DNA from: JACVRW01 sp963846505
GTDB taxonomy: Bacteria > Actinomycetota > Thermoleophilia > Solirubrobacterales > Thermoleophilaceae
Assembly: GCA_963846505.1 (NCBI GenBank)
Contig: CAWJWD010000001.1
Coordinates: 1,077,815-1,141,814 of the forward strand
Direction of reading: 5' to 3'
Length of the DNA stretch: 64,000 bases
Part shown: piece by piece, positions 1-6,961 of the stretch
How the letters are laid out: every line of letters starts with the position of its first letter
Position numbering within the stretch: the stretch's first letter is position 1
Program-made: the position numbers and the translations under genes
Notes under the pieces: generated by a model
Seen by the model: the letters and a program-made list of their open reading frames with translations, nothing else
Told to the model about the DNA's origin: nothing
The model's database searches: none

Positions 1-20
1 ACGCTGCGCGCGGTCACCTC

Positions 21-1157
21 GTGTACAGCCTGCTCCTGAAGCTGCTCCGGCGCGTCGACGCCGAGCGCGCCCACGCCCTCGGCTCGGCCGTCCTGCGCAC
101 CGTCGCGGCGGTGGCGCCGCTGCGTGCGCTGCTGTGGCGGCTGTGCGCTCCGCGCGGGGGCGCGCTGCGCGTACGGGCGCTGGGGCTCGACTTCCCCTCC
201 CCGCTCGGCGTGGCGGCCGGCTTCGACAAGGAGGCGCGCACCTTCGCCGGCCTGGGCGCGCTCGGCTTCGGCGCGGTCGAGGTGGGCACGGTGACCGCCA
301 CGGGCCAGCCGGGCAACGAACGACCGCGGGTGTTCCGGCTGCCGGCCGACCGCGCGCTGGTCAACCGCATGGGCTTTCCCAACGGCGGCGCCGCGGCCGC
401 GGCGGCGCGGCTCGCCGGCCGGAGGCGGGGCGGGCGGGCGCCGATCGTCGGGGTCAACATCGGCAAGACGAAGGCCGTCGCGGCCGACCAGGCCGTCGGC
501 GACTACCGCGCCGGCGCGCGGCTCCTCGCCGAACACGCCGACTACCTCGTGCTCAACGTCAGCTCGCCGAACACGCCGGGGCTGCGCGACCTGCAGACCG
601 AGGAGCAGCTGCGCGAGCTCGTGGCGGGCATCCGCGCCGAGGTCGGCCGGCAGCCGCCGCTGCTGGTGAAGATCGCGCCGGACCTGCCGGACGAGCAGGT
701 CGACGCGATCGCGGCGCTGGCGGTGGAGCTCGAGCTCGACGGGATCGTCGCCGTCAACACGACGACCGGGCGCGAGGGCCTGGACAGCGACGCCGTGGAG
801 GTCGAGACCGCCGGCGCGGGCGGGCTCTCGGGCCCGCCGCTGCGGACGCGGGCGCTCGAGGTCCTGCAGCGATTGCACGCGGCGTCGAACGGGCGCTTCG
901 CGATCGTGTCGGTCGGGGGCGTCGAGACGGCGGAGGACATCTGGGAGCGATTGCGGGCGGGCGCGACGCTCGTGCAGGCGTACACCGGCTTCGTCTACGG
1001 CGGCCCGCTGTGGGCTCGACGGCTCAATCGCGGGCTCGAGCGGCTGCTGCGAGAGAGCGGACACGACACGCTCGAGGCGGCCATGCGGATGGGCGATCCT
1101 GGACTCGAACCAGGGACCTCGTCCTTATCAGAGACGCGCTCTAACCGGCTGAGCTAA
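21..1157 (+). CDS. pyrD: Dihydroorotate dehydrogenase (quinone), class 2
   Basis: Oxidises dihydroorotate to orotate in pyrimidine synthesis; class 2 enzymes are membrane-associated and pass electrons to quinone. Visible are the N-terminal amphipathic stretch typical of class 2, the FMN-site segment GVAAGFDKEA near residue 65, and NVSSPNTPGLR near residue 179, whose serine is the class 2 catalytic base. The C-terminal GGV and YTGFVYGGP phosphate-binding segments are also present. The start is GTG at 21; an upstream frame ending in TGA at 37-39 may be the tail of a preceding gene. The frame has no stop before the tRNA on the opposite strand and ends at a TAA inside it, so about 22 terminal residues are antisense to tRNA sequence. 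Family identity is secure; the C-terminal tail is odd. Confidence 0.95.
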   Translation: MYSLLLKLLRRVDAERAHALGSAVLRTVAAVAPLRALLWRLCAPRGGALRVRALGLDFPSPLGVAAGFDKEARTFAGLGALGFGAVEVGTVTATGQPGNERPRVFRLPADRALVNRMGFPNGGAAAAAARLAGRRRGGRAPIVGVNIGKTKAVAADQAVGDYRAGARLLAEHADYLVLNVSSPNTPGLRDLQTEEQLRELVAGIRAEVGRQPPLLVKIAPDLPDEQVDAIAALAVELELDGIVAVNTTTGREGLDSDAVEVETAGAGGLSGPPLRTRALEVLQRLHAASNGRFAIVSVGGVETAEDIWERLRAGATLVQAYTGFVYGGPLWARRLNRGLERLLRESGHDTLEAAMRMGDPGLEPGTSSLSETRSNRLS

Positions 1158-1163
1158 TCGCCC
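1091..1163 (-). tRNA. tRNA-Ile (GAT anticodon)
   Basis: The reverse strand folds as a 73-nt cloverleaf. The acceptor stem GGGCGAT pairs with ATCGCCC, the D arm contains AGCTCAGCCGGTTAGAGC, the anticodon stem CGTCT/GGACG holds the loop CTGATAA with anticodon GAT, and the T arm contains GGTTCGAGTCC. The CCA end is not encoded. It lies 3' of the MT-A70 methyltransferase gene on the same strand, overlaps its stop codon, and is antisense to the end of pyrD. Confidence 0.96.
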
Positions 1164-1777
1164 GCGGCGATCATTGTAGACGCCTCGCGACGCGGCCGGC
1201 AGTCGCCCTCGAGCTCGTCGCCCCATTGCTCCCAGCCGGGGCGGGGATGGCGCGCGAAGAGCTCGAGGTAGGGGCCCGGGGAGCAGCGCTCGATCAGGTC
1301 GTAGAGCTGGTCGGGCTTGCGCGAGTGCTCCCGCTTGGGGGTCGCGAGCAGGTTGACCTGCCGGCGCGCGGGGCCGAGCGTGCGCAGCGATCCACGCACC
1401 CCGAACAGCAGCAGCTCGGTGACGTTGCGGAAGTAGAAGCCGACCCCGCGGCCGTCCGGGCCGCCGTCCCTGCGCGTCTTGAACCAGACGAGGTTCGTCT
1501 TGTAGGCGAAGCCCCAGCGGGCCATCACCTCGAGACCGTCGGCGAGCAGCGCGTTCGGGACCCAGAGGTAGAGGTGCGCCGGCTCGGCCGCCAGCTCCGG
1601 CACCGGCAGCGCGCCGATCTGCTCCAGCGTCAGGGTGCCGTAGCGGGACAGTCGCCGATGCTCCGGCGAGGCCTTGCCGGTGCGGTGCTGGAAGCGCCAG
1701 GGCGGGTCGGCGAGCAGCGTCGTGAAGGAGCGACCGCCGGCGAACGTCGTCAGCGAGGTGGCGGCGGCCTCGCTCAT
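1154..1777 (-). CDS. MT-A70 family adenine-N6 methyltransferase
   Basis: A 207-residue SAM-dependent methyltransferase of the MT-A70 family, which methylates N6 of adenine in DNA or RNA. The catalytic motif DPPW is at residues 24-27 (LLADPPWRF). Other family features are LYLWVPNALL, WFKTRRDG and, near the end, a region with RKPDQLYDLIE and LELFAR. ATG at 1777 is 8 bases beyond the parB stop, so it reads as the third gene of a parA-parB operon. There is no target-recognition domain or restriction partner nearby, so it looks like an orphan methyltransferase, and its substrate cannot be read from sequence. Its TAG stop lies at bases 8-10 of the following tRNA-Ile. Confidence 0.88.
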   Translation of the reverse strand: MSEAAATSLTTFAGGRSFTTLLADPPWRFQHRTGKASPEHRRLSRYGTLTLEQIGALPVPELAAEPAHLYLWVPNALLADGLEVMARWGFAYKTNLVWFKTRRDGGPDGRGVGFYFRNVTELLLFGVRGSLRTLGPARRQVNLLATPKREHSRKPDQLYDLIERCSPGPYLELFARHPRPGWEQWGDELEGDCRPRREASTMIAAGD

Positions 1778-1785
1778 GGCGGTGC

Positions 1786-2706
1786 TCAGGCCGCTCGGCG
1801 GCCCGCCCGCAGCAGTCGCTCGGCCAACTCGACGGCCTCGGCCGGGCGGTCGAAGGCGAGCTCGGCGACGCAGCCGTCGCCGCGGGCGCGAACCTTGACC
1901 TCGCAGCCCAACGCAGCCGAGAGCGCATCCTCCGCCGCGGCCAGGGCCTCGGCGAGGTCCGGGTGCACGACGACCTTGGTGCGCGGCGTCGCGCCGGGGC
2001 CGTTCTCGGCCTCGCGCGCCCGGCGCTCGGTCTCGCGCACCGACCAGCCGCCGTCGCGGGCATCGAGCGCCATGCGGCGTCGGGCGGCGTGGTCCTTGCA
2101 CAGCAGCAGCGCCCGGCCGTGGCCCTCCGAGAGCTCCCCCGCCTCGATCAGCTCCAGCGCCTCCTCAGGCAGCTCGAGGAGGCGCGTGAGGTTGGAGATC
2201 GCGACGCGGCTGCGGCCGACGCGGCGGCCGACCTCCTGCTTGGTCAGCCCGAGGTCGTCGACGAGCATCGCGACCGCACGCGCCTCCTCGATCGGGTTGA
2301 GGTCGACGCGCGCCATGTTCTCGGCCAGCGCGAGGTCGAGCCGCTCCCAGTCCTCGGCCGGTCTGACCATCGCCGGGATCGTGTCGAGCTCGGCCAGGCG
2401 CGAGGCGCGCAGGCGACGTTCGCCCGCGACCAGCTCGTAGGCGCCGCCGGCGAGCGGTCGCACGACGACCGGCTGCAGCACGCCGCGCACGCGGATCGAC
2501 TCGGCCAGCTCGGCCAAGCGCACCTCGTCGAACGAGCGTCGCGGCTGACGCGCGTTCGGCTGGATCATGTCGACGGGGATCTCGCGCAGCCCCTGCTCCT
2601 GCTGGGTGCTGCGCGGGAGGATCGCGGCCAGGCCACGGCCCATGCCCCGTCTGTCGAAGCGGGGCTCGGCCGGCTCCGCGGGCGTCCAGCCGGAGGTGTC
2701 AGGCAC
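1786..2706 (-). CDS. parB: Chromosome-partitioning protein ParB
   Basis: A CTP-dependent DNA clamp that loads at parS sites and organises the origin region for ParA-driven segregation. The CTP-binding boxes are clear: ELVAGERRLRASRLAELD and ENMARVDLNPIEEA. The helix-turn-helix follows (LTKQEVGRRVGRSRVAISNL) with a C-terminal dimerisation region. GTG at 2706 overlaps the parA stop by 8 bases, implying translational coupling; an internal ATG 20 codons in (MGRGLAAIL) is a common alternative start in this family. At 306 residues the length is normal. Its likely sites in this window are the identical 14-mers in rsmG and dnaN. Confidence 0.96.
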   Translation of the reverse strand: MPDTSGWTPAEPAEPRFDRRGMGRGLAAILPRSTQQEQGLREIPVDMIQPNARQPRRSFDEVRLAELAESIRVRGVLQPVVVRPLAGGAYELVAGERRLRASRLAELDTIPAMVRPAEDWERLDLALAENMARVDLNPIEEARAVAMLVDDLGLTKQEVGRRVGRSRVAISNLTRLLELPEEALELIEAGELSEGHGRALLLCKDHAARRRMALDARDGGWSVRETERRAREAENGPGATPRTKVVVHPDLAEALAAAEDALSAALGCEVKVRARGDGCVAELAFDRPAEAVELAERLLRAGRRAA

Positions 2707-3457
2707 GGGCGGCCACCTCCCGGGCCAAGCGCAGGTAGGCGGCCGAGCCGGCGCTGCGCGGCGCGTGGCGCGTGACCGGCAAGCCGTAGCTGGGCGCCTC
2801 GCTGACGCGCACGTTGCGCGGGATCACCGTCTCGAAGACGAGGTCGGGGAAGTGCTCGCGCACCTCGCGCTCGACGTCGCGCGCGAGCCGCGTGCGCCCG
2901 TCGTGCATCGTCAGGATCATCCCGCAGACGGTCAGGCGCGGGTTGAGCTCGGTGCGGATCAACGAGAGCGTGTCGAGCAGCTGGGCCAGCCCCTCGAGCG
3001 CGAAGTACTCGGTCTGCACCGGCACGATCACCTTGTCGGCGGCGACGAGCGCGTTGACGGTGATCGGGCCCAGCGACGGCGGGCAGTCCAGCAGCGTCAG
3101 CAGATAGCGGTCGCGCACGGCGCCGAGGCGCTCGCGCAGGATCGTCTCCGAGCCGGCGATGCGCGGCAGCTCCACGTTCGCGCCCGCGAGGTCGGGCGAC
3201 GAGGGCACGACGTCGAGGCGGTCGAAGCCGCTGGGGACGGCGGCGGCGGTCAGGTCGAGGTCGCCGGCGAGACAGTCGTAGACGCTCGGGCCGCCCTGCT
3301 TGGGCAACCCAAGTGCAACCGTTGCATTGCACTGCGGGTCGAGGTCGACGAGCAGCGTCGGAAAGCCCTCGTCGGCGATCGACGCGCCGAGGTTGACCGC
3401 GGTCGTGGTCTTGCCGACCCCGCCCTTCTGATTTGCGACTGCGATGACGCTTCCCAT
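2699..3457 (-). CDS. parA: Chromosome-partitioning ATPase ParA (Soj-like)
   Basis: A deviant-Walker ATPase that forms an ATP-dependent gradient on the nucleoid and moves ParB-parS complexes. The deviant Walker A motif is KGGVGKTTTAVNLG near residue 11, followed by LLVDLDPQCNAT and LLDCPPSLGPITVNAL. At 252 residues it is a short chromosomal ParA lacking an N-terminal helix-turn-helix. ATG at 3457 is the first sensible start. The gene lies 69 bases downstream of rsmG and upstream of parB, the usual rsmG-parA-parB order next to oriC. Confidence 0.97.
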   Translation of the reverse strand: MGSVIAVANQKGGVGKTTTAVNLGASIADEGFPTLLVDLDPQCNATVALGLPKQGGPSVYDCLAGDLDLTAAAVPSGFDRLDVVPSSPDLAGANVELPRIAGSETILRERLGAVRDRYLLTLLDCPPSLGPITVNALVAADKVIVPVQTEYFALEGLAQLLDTLSLIRTELNPRLTVCGMILTMHDGRTRLARDVEREVREHFPDLVFETVIPRNVRVSEAPSYGLPVTRHAPRSAGSAAYLRLAREVAARA

Positions 3458-3526
3458 GCCACAGCGAGACTATGGACGCTCCCGGTCGGAACCGCCCGCG
3501 CTCTCCCCTTCCGTTCGGGACCGAAC

Positions 3527-4279
3527 TCAGAAATCCTGCACGGTAGCGCCGGGCACTCGGGCCAGGGGTCGCTTGCGTGCCATGCCCGGGCGCCGCGGCA
3601 GGCCCGGCGGCGTGGGCGCAACCTTGCGCAACAGATGCAGGTGCCGGTGCTGCGCCGCGGCGAAGGGGACCACGTGGCGAACCTCCTCCGCCCGCATCCC
3701 GGCGCGCTCGGCCGCAGCGGCGCCGGCGCGCTCCTCGTCCTCGTCGCGCGCGCCCTTCCAGGCGACCAGCACGCCCTGGTCGACGAGCAGGGGGGCCGCG
3801 TACTCGACGATCACGGCGAGGGGCGCGAGGGCGCGAGCCGTGACGACGTCGTAGGCCTCCCGGCCGCCCCCGAGGGCAGGCGGGGCGGCCGCCCACTCCT
3901 CCGCTCGCGCGGTGACCACGCGGGCGTTCTCCACGCGGGCGGCCAGCGCGAGGCGTTCGATCACCGCCGTCTTGCGCGCCGCCGACTCGACGAGGTCCAC
4001 CTGCGCCAGAGGGAGCGCCAGGGCGAGCACGAGGCCAGGGAAGCCCGCGCCAGCACCGAGGTCGGCGACGCGACGCGCCGAGCGCAGCGGCTCGAGCTCC
4101 AGGCCCGAGAGACTGTCGGCGACGTGCACGTCGAGCGCCTCGGACGGTGCACGCACGGTCGTCGGCGGGTCCGCTTCCGCGGCCAGCGCCTCGAGCAGCA
4201 GCGCGAGGCGGCTCGCGACCTCGGCTTCGAGCTCGTACCGCTCGACGAGCGCTGCGAGCGTTTCACGGGAAACGCTCAC
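3527..4279 (-). CDS. rsmG: 16S rRNA (guanine-527-N7) methyltransferase RsmG
   Basis: Adds a methyl group to N7 of G527 in 16S rRNA. The SAM-binding motif VADLGAGAGFPGLVLALAL is followed by VDLVESAARKTAVIER and VVTARALAPL, all typical of RsmG (GidB). It is 250 residues, with a basic C-terminal tail of roughly 30 residues beyond the catalytic core. The start is GTG at 4279. Codons 3-7 encode VSRET and are themselves a parS-type palindrome, so this stretch is constrained both as protein and as ParB site. It is followed by parA, the conventional origin-proximal arrangement. Confidence 0.96.
   Translation of the reverse strand: MSVSRETLAALVERYELEAEVASRLALLLEALAAEADPPTTVRAPSEALDVHVADSLSGLELEPLRSARRVADLGAGAGFPGLVLALALPLAQVDLVESAARKTAVIERLALAARVENARVVTARAEEWAAAPPALGGGREAYDVVTARALAPLAVIVEYAAPLLVDQGVLVAWKGARDEDEERAGAAAAERAGMRAEEVRHVVPFAAAQHRHLHLLRKVAPTPPGLPRRPGMARKRPLARVPGATVQDF
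4260..4273. promoter_or_regulatory. parS site 1 (inside rsmG)
   Basis: GTTTCACGGGAAAC matches the bacterial parS consensus GTTTCACGTGAAAC at 13 of 14 positions. Its reverse complement is identical to the site in dnaN at 8466-8479, and the identity extends one base on each side. It encodes VSRET at the RsmG N-terminus, a known location for parS in many bacteria. Confidence 0.9.
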
Positions 4280-4286
4280 GTGAACC
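4273..4286. promoter_or_regulatory. Degenerate parS-like palindrome abutting parS site 1
   Basis: CGCTCACGTGAACC contains the perfect TCACGTGA core of parS and matches the consensus at 10 of 14 positions. It shares its first base with the end of site 1, so the two palindromes are 13 bases apart centre to centre. It covers the rsmG start codon region. Whether ParB binds it is unknown; short palindromes also arise by chance at this base composition. Confidence 0.35.
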
Positions 4287-4312
4287 GCCGGACTCGGAGG
4301 AGACGGCCGCTG

Positions 4313-5014
4313 CTAGCCGGCACGCGCGGGCGAGATGACCAGCCGCCGATCGGGCTCGTCGCCTTCGCTGTGCGTCTCGACGTCCGCGCGCTCGTGCAGG
4401 TAGGTGTGCACGATCTTGCGCTCGGCCGGGCGCATCGGCTCCAGCTCCACGGGCCGGTCGTAGCGCAGGGCCTCCGACGCGGCGCGATCGGCCATTCGAT
4501 GTAAGGCGGTCTCGCGCCGCTCGCGATAGCCGGCCGCGTCGACAGTCACCTGCTTGCGTACCGGTTCGCCCTTGAAGGCCGCGCGGAAGGCGAGATGCTG
4601 CAGGGCGTCGATCGTCGCGCCGTGCTTGCCGATCAGCAGCCCGAGCTCGTCGCCGTTGACGGTCGCGCGGATCTCGTCGTCGGTCTCCTCGACGTCGACG
4701 GTCGCGCGCAGGCCAAGCCCGTGCACCACACGTGCCACGATCGCGCGCACGCGCTCGGTCGGCTCGTCGGGGATGAGGTCGCGGACCTCGCGCCAGGCTT
4801 CCAGGTCCACCTCGCCACGCACCCGAGCCTGCTCCCCGCTCTCCGGCTCGGCGAGCACCTCGAAGCGCACGCAGTCGCCGGTCACGCCGGGATAGCGTGG
4901 CTCGAGCCGCTTCATCGCGACCCACTTCGCCTCGCCCAGCGTCTCCCCTTCGCCCTCGGCGACGGGTTCGCTGGGAAGCGACTCCTCCTCGATCTGCTGC
5001 GAGCCCTCTTCCAT
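4313..5014 (-). CDS. jag: RNA-binding protein Jag/KhpB (KH-R3H)
   Basis: An RNA-binding protein of the Jag/KhpB/EloR family, linked in Gram-positives to cell elongation and division. The N-terminal Jag segment contains GEAKWVAMKRLEPRYPG. A KH domain carries the GxxG loop GLLIGKHG at residues 125-132, and a C-terminal R3H domain runs from about residue 160 (RRETALHRMADRAA through PAERKIVHTYLHE). At 233 residues it is normal in length. It lies 24 bases after yidC and 33 bases before rsmG in the conserved origin block. Confidence 0.95.
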   Translation of the reverse strand: MEEGSQQIEEESLPSEPVAEGEGETLGEAKWVAMKRLEPRYPGVTGDCVRFEVLAEPESGEQARVRGEVDLEAWREVRDLIPDEPTERVRAIVARVVHGLGLRATVDVEETDDEIRATVNGDELGLLIGKHGATIDALQHLAFRAAFKGEPVRKQVTVDAAGYRERRETALHRMADRAASEALRYDRPVELEPMRPAERKIVHTYLHERADVETHSEGDEPDRRLVISPARAG

Positions 5015-5038
5015 CAGCCCTCCGGTGGGGCAGCCTAC

Positions 5039-5941
5039 CTAGCGGCGGCGGCCCGAGCGCTTCTTCTTCTTGCGCGGGTTCGGCGGCGGGCCGGCCGCCG
5101 CGCCGCTGCCGTTGCCACTGCCCTCCGCGGCCTCCTTGGCACGACCGCGCTTCCCGCCGCCCTTTCCATCGCCGCTCTGGGCCGCGGGGGACGCCTTCTC
5201 GGCCTTCTCGGCCGCCGGCGGTTTCCCGCGGGCGGGCTTGTCCTTGTCCGGCTCGTCGGAGAACTCGCGCGGCTCGGGCTTGGGGTAGAGCTTCTTGACC
5301 GCCAGCTGCTGGCCGATCGTCCAGACGTTGGTCGTGATCCAGTAGACGATCAGGCCCGCCGGGAAGTTCACGATGAAGATCGCGAACACGAACGGCAACG
5401 CCAGCATGATGTTGCGCTGCGTCGGGTCGGCGCTGATCGCGGTCACGAGGCTGGCCGCCAGCTGGGTGCCGACGTACAGCACGATCAACACTCCGAGCAG
5501 AACCGGATCGGTGACCTTCTCCGCCAGGTCGTCGATGAACAGGAAGCCCGGGTTGTCGGCGATGTCCGCCTGGAACGAATCCGAGTTCAGCAGCGAGAAC
5601 AACGCGATGAAGAACGGGATCTGCAGCACCAGCGGGAGGCAGGACCCGAGCGGGTTGACCTTCTCGCGCTGGTAGAAGGCCATGACCTCCTGGTTCATGC
5701 GCTGGCGGTCGTCCTTGTAGCGCTCCTGGATCCGCTTGATCTCCGGCTGCAACTGCTGCAGGCGCTGCATCGACTTCACGCCCTTGAAGGTCAGCGGCAG
5801 GATGAACAGCCGCACCGTGAAGGTCAGCAGGATGATCGACCAGCCCCAGCTGCCGGGAAAGTCCCCGATCAGGTCGTGCCAGAACTCGAGCACCCACTGG
5901 CAGGCGTCGATCAGCGGCTGGAGGACGTTGGCGATGTACAT
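5039..5941 (-). CDS. yidC: Membrane protein insertase YidC
   Basis: Inserts and folds inner-membrane proteins, alone or with SecYEG. The first membrane helix carries the conserved positively charged residue (FTVRLFILP, Arg44), and four further hydrophobic segments follow to about residue 225. The cytoplasmic loop with EIKRIQERYKDD is typical. It lacks the large periplasmic domain of Gram-negative YidC, as expected for Gram-positives. The last 75 residues are Gly/Lys/Arg-rich, ending KKKKRSGRRR, a ribosome-contacting type of tail. ATG at 5941 is 6 bases after yidD. Confidence 0.96.
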   Translation of the reverse strand: MYIANVLQPLIDACQWVLEFWHDLIGDFPGSWGWSIILLTFTVRLFILPLTFKGVKSMQRLQQLQPEIKRIQERYKDDRQRMNQEVMAFYQREKVNPLGSCLPLVLQIPFFIALFSLLNSDSFQADIADNPGFLFIDDLAEKVTDPVLLGVLIVLYVGTQLAASLVTAISADPTQRNIMLALPFVFAIFIVNFPAGLIVYWITTNVWTIGQQLAVKKLYPKPEPREFSDEPDKDKPARGKPPAAEKAEKASPAAQSGDGKGGGKRGRAKEAAEGSGNGSGAAAGPPPNPRKKKKRSGRRR

Positions 5942-5947
5942 GGTGGG

Positions 5948-6199
5948 CTAGGAGCGCGGGCGGGCGCGGAAGAGGGTCTGGTCCTCGGCGAAGTCCACCC
6001 CGCCGTGGCTCCAGGGGTTGCAGCGCAGCAGCCGCCAGGCCGCCAGCACCGCGCCCCGCAGTATGCCGTACTGACGCACCGCGTCGACGGCGTAATGGGA
6101 GCAGCTGGGATGGTACTTGCAGCGCGCGGGCAGCCCCGGCGAGATCGCCCGCTGGTAGAAGCGCACCGGCGCGGTCGCGATCGAGCGCAGCGCCGTCAT
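5948..6199 (-). CDS. yidD: Membrane protein insertion efficiency factor YidD
   Basis: A small (83-residue) membrane-associated factor thought to assist YidC. The hallmark segment RFYQRAISPGLPARCKYHPS with the conserved cysteines CKYHPSCSHYA is complete, followed by RLLRCNPWSHGGVD. ATG at 6199 overlaps the rnpA stop as ATGA, so the two are translationally coupled. Confidence 0.95.
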   Translation of the reverse strand: MTALRSIATAPVRFYQRAISPGLPARCKYHPSCSHYAVDAVRQYGILRGAVLAAWRLLRCNPWSHGGVDFAEDQTLFRARPRS

Positions 6200-6573
6200 G
6201 CCTGGTCCTTGGCGGCCAGGCCCGAGTCCGTCAGCACTGAGCGCAGCGCCGCCTCCATCGCACCCTCGCCCTGGTCGGCCAGCTCGCGTGCGTCCGGGCG
6301 CGCGACGATCACGAAGTCGTGCCCGTCCCTCAGCGTCTCGGCGTTGTTCCAGAACGCGTCCCGCAGCTGGCGCTTGACCTTGTTGCGCTCGACGGCACCG
6401 CCGAGCTTGCGGCCGACCGACACCCCCAGCCGCGGCTCGGGGTCGCCCTCCGTCCGCGGGAAGGCGTAGACGACGAGGTGCCGGCTCGCGTGCGAGCGAC
6501 CCTCGCGGTAGACGCGTTCGAACTCTCCGCTGCGCGACAGCCGGCGGCGCTTGCGGCGCGCGCGATCCGCCAT
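6196..6573 (-). CDS. rnpA: Ribonuclease P protein component
   Basis: The protein subunit of RNase P, which binds the catalytic RNA and helps mature tRNA 5' ends. The family signature is at residues 63-74 (RNKVKRQLRDAF), with the preceding RLGVSVGRKLGGAVE strand-helix unit and a very basic N-terminus (RARRKRRRLSRSGEF). At 125 residues it is normal. ATG at 6573 lies 5 bases from the rpmH stop, the universal rpmH-rnpA pairing. Confidence 0.96.
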   Translation of the reverse strand: MADRARRKRRRLSRSGEFERVYREGRSHASRHLVVYAFPRTEGDPEPRLGVSVGRKLGGAVERNKVKRQLRDAFWNNAETLRDGHDFVIVARPDARELADQGEGAMEAALRSVLTDSGLAAKDQA

Positions 6574-6578
6574 CGCGG

Positions 6579-6713
6579 CTACGGGGTGAGCCGCGTGCGG
6601 CCCTTGTCGCGGCGACGCTTGAGCAGCCGGCGACCGGCCTTGCTGCTCATGCGTGCGCGAAAGCCGTGCGTACGGGCGCGCTTGCGCTTCTTTGGCTGGT
6701 AGGTGCGCTTCAT
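6579..6713 (-). CDS. rpmH: 50S ribosomal protein L34
   Basis: A 44-residue, extremely basic ribosomal protein of the large subunit. The sequence begins MKRTYQPKKRKRARTHGF and contains RMSSKAGRRLLKRRRDKGR, a full match to the L34 pattern. ATG at 6713. It heads the leftward operon rpmH-rnpA-yidD-yidC-jag-rsmG and faces dnaA across a 248-base gap. Confidence 0.98.
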   Translation of the reverse strand: MKRTYQPKKRKRARTHGFRARMSSKAGRRLLKRRRDKGRTRLTP

Positions 6714-6961
6714 CGTGGAGAGGTGGCGGCGAGATGGATACCGCGCGGAGGCCAGGGTACACGACGCGCTGTCCACCACCCTGTTCACAACCCACCGCAT
6801 TGCTTTTCCCGCGTTTTCCGGCATGCCGTGCCGACCCTGGAAATCGGCTCCGAGGGACCGGTGTACACTCGCCTCCCCCGAGGGCAGCGGGTGTCGTCCC
6901 GCCGGTCCCTCCCCACGTTCCGATCCGCTCTGCTCCGACCCCGGAGGGGTCGCTCTCGCCT
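6714..6961. other. rpmH-dnaA divergent intergenic region with two DnaA-box-like sites
   Basis: This 248-base gap must carry the promoters for the rpmH and dnaA operons. Two 9-mers resembling the actinobacterial DnaA box TTGTCCACA lie 12 bases apart in the same orientation: CTGTCCACC at 6769-6777 and CTGTTCACA at 6781-6789, each 7 of 9. They are followed by a T-rich patch around 6800-6820. A TACACT hexamer at 6864-6869 could be a -10 element for dnaA, but no clear -35 goes with it. No small gene is apparent. Confidence 0.5.

Noticed and set aside
1226..6469. Long plus-strand open frames (300-600 codons) opposite parB, parA, rsmG, jag and yidC
   Set aside because: They mirror the codon structure of well-supported genes, have Arg/Ala/Gly-rich low-complexity products and no recognisable domains; normal shadows in 72% GC DNA.
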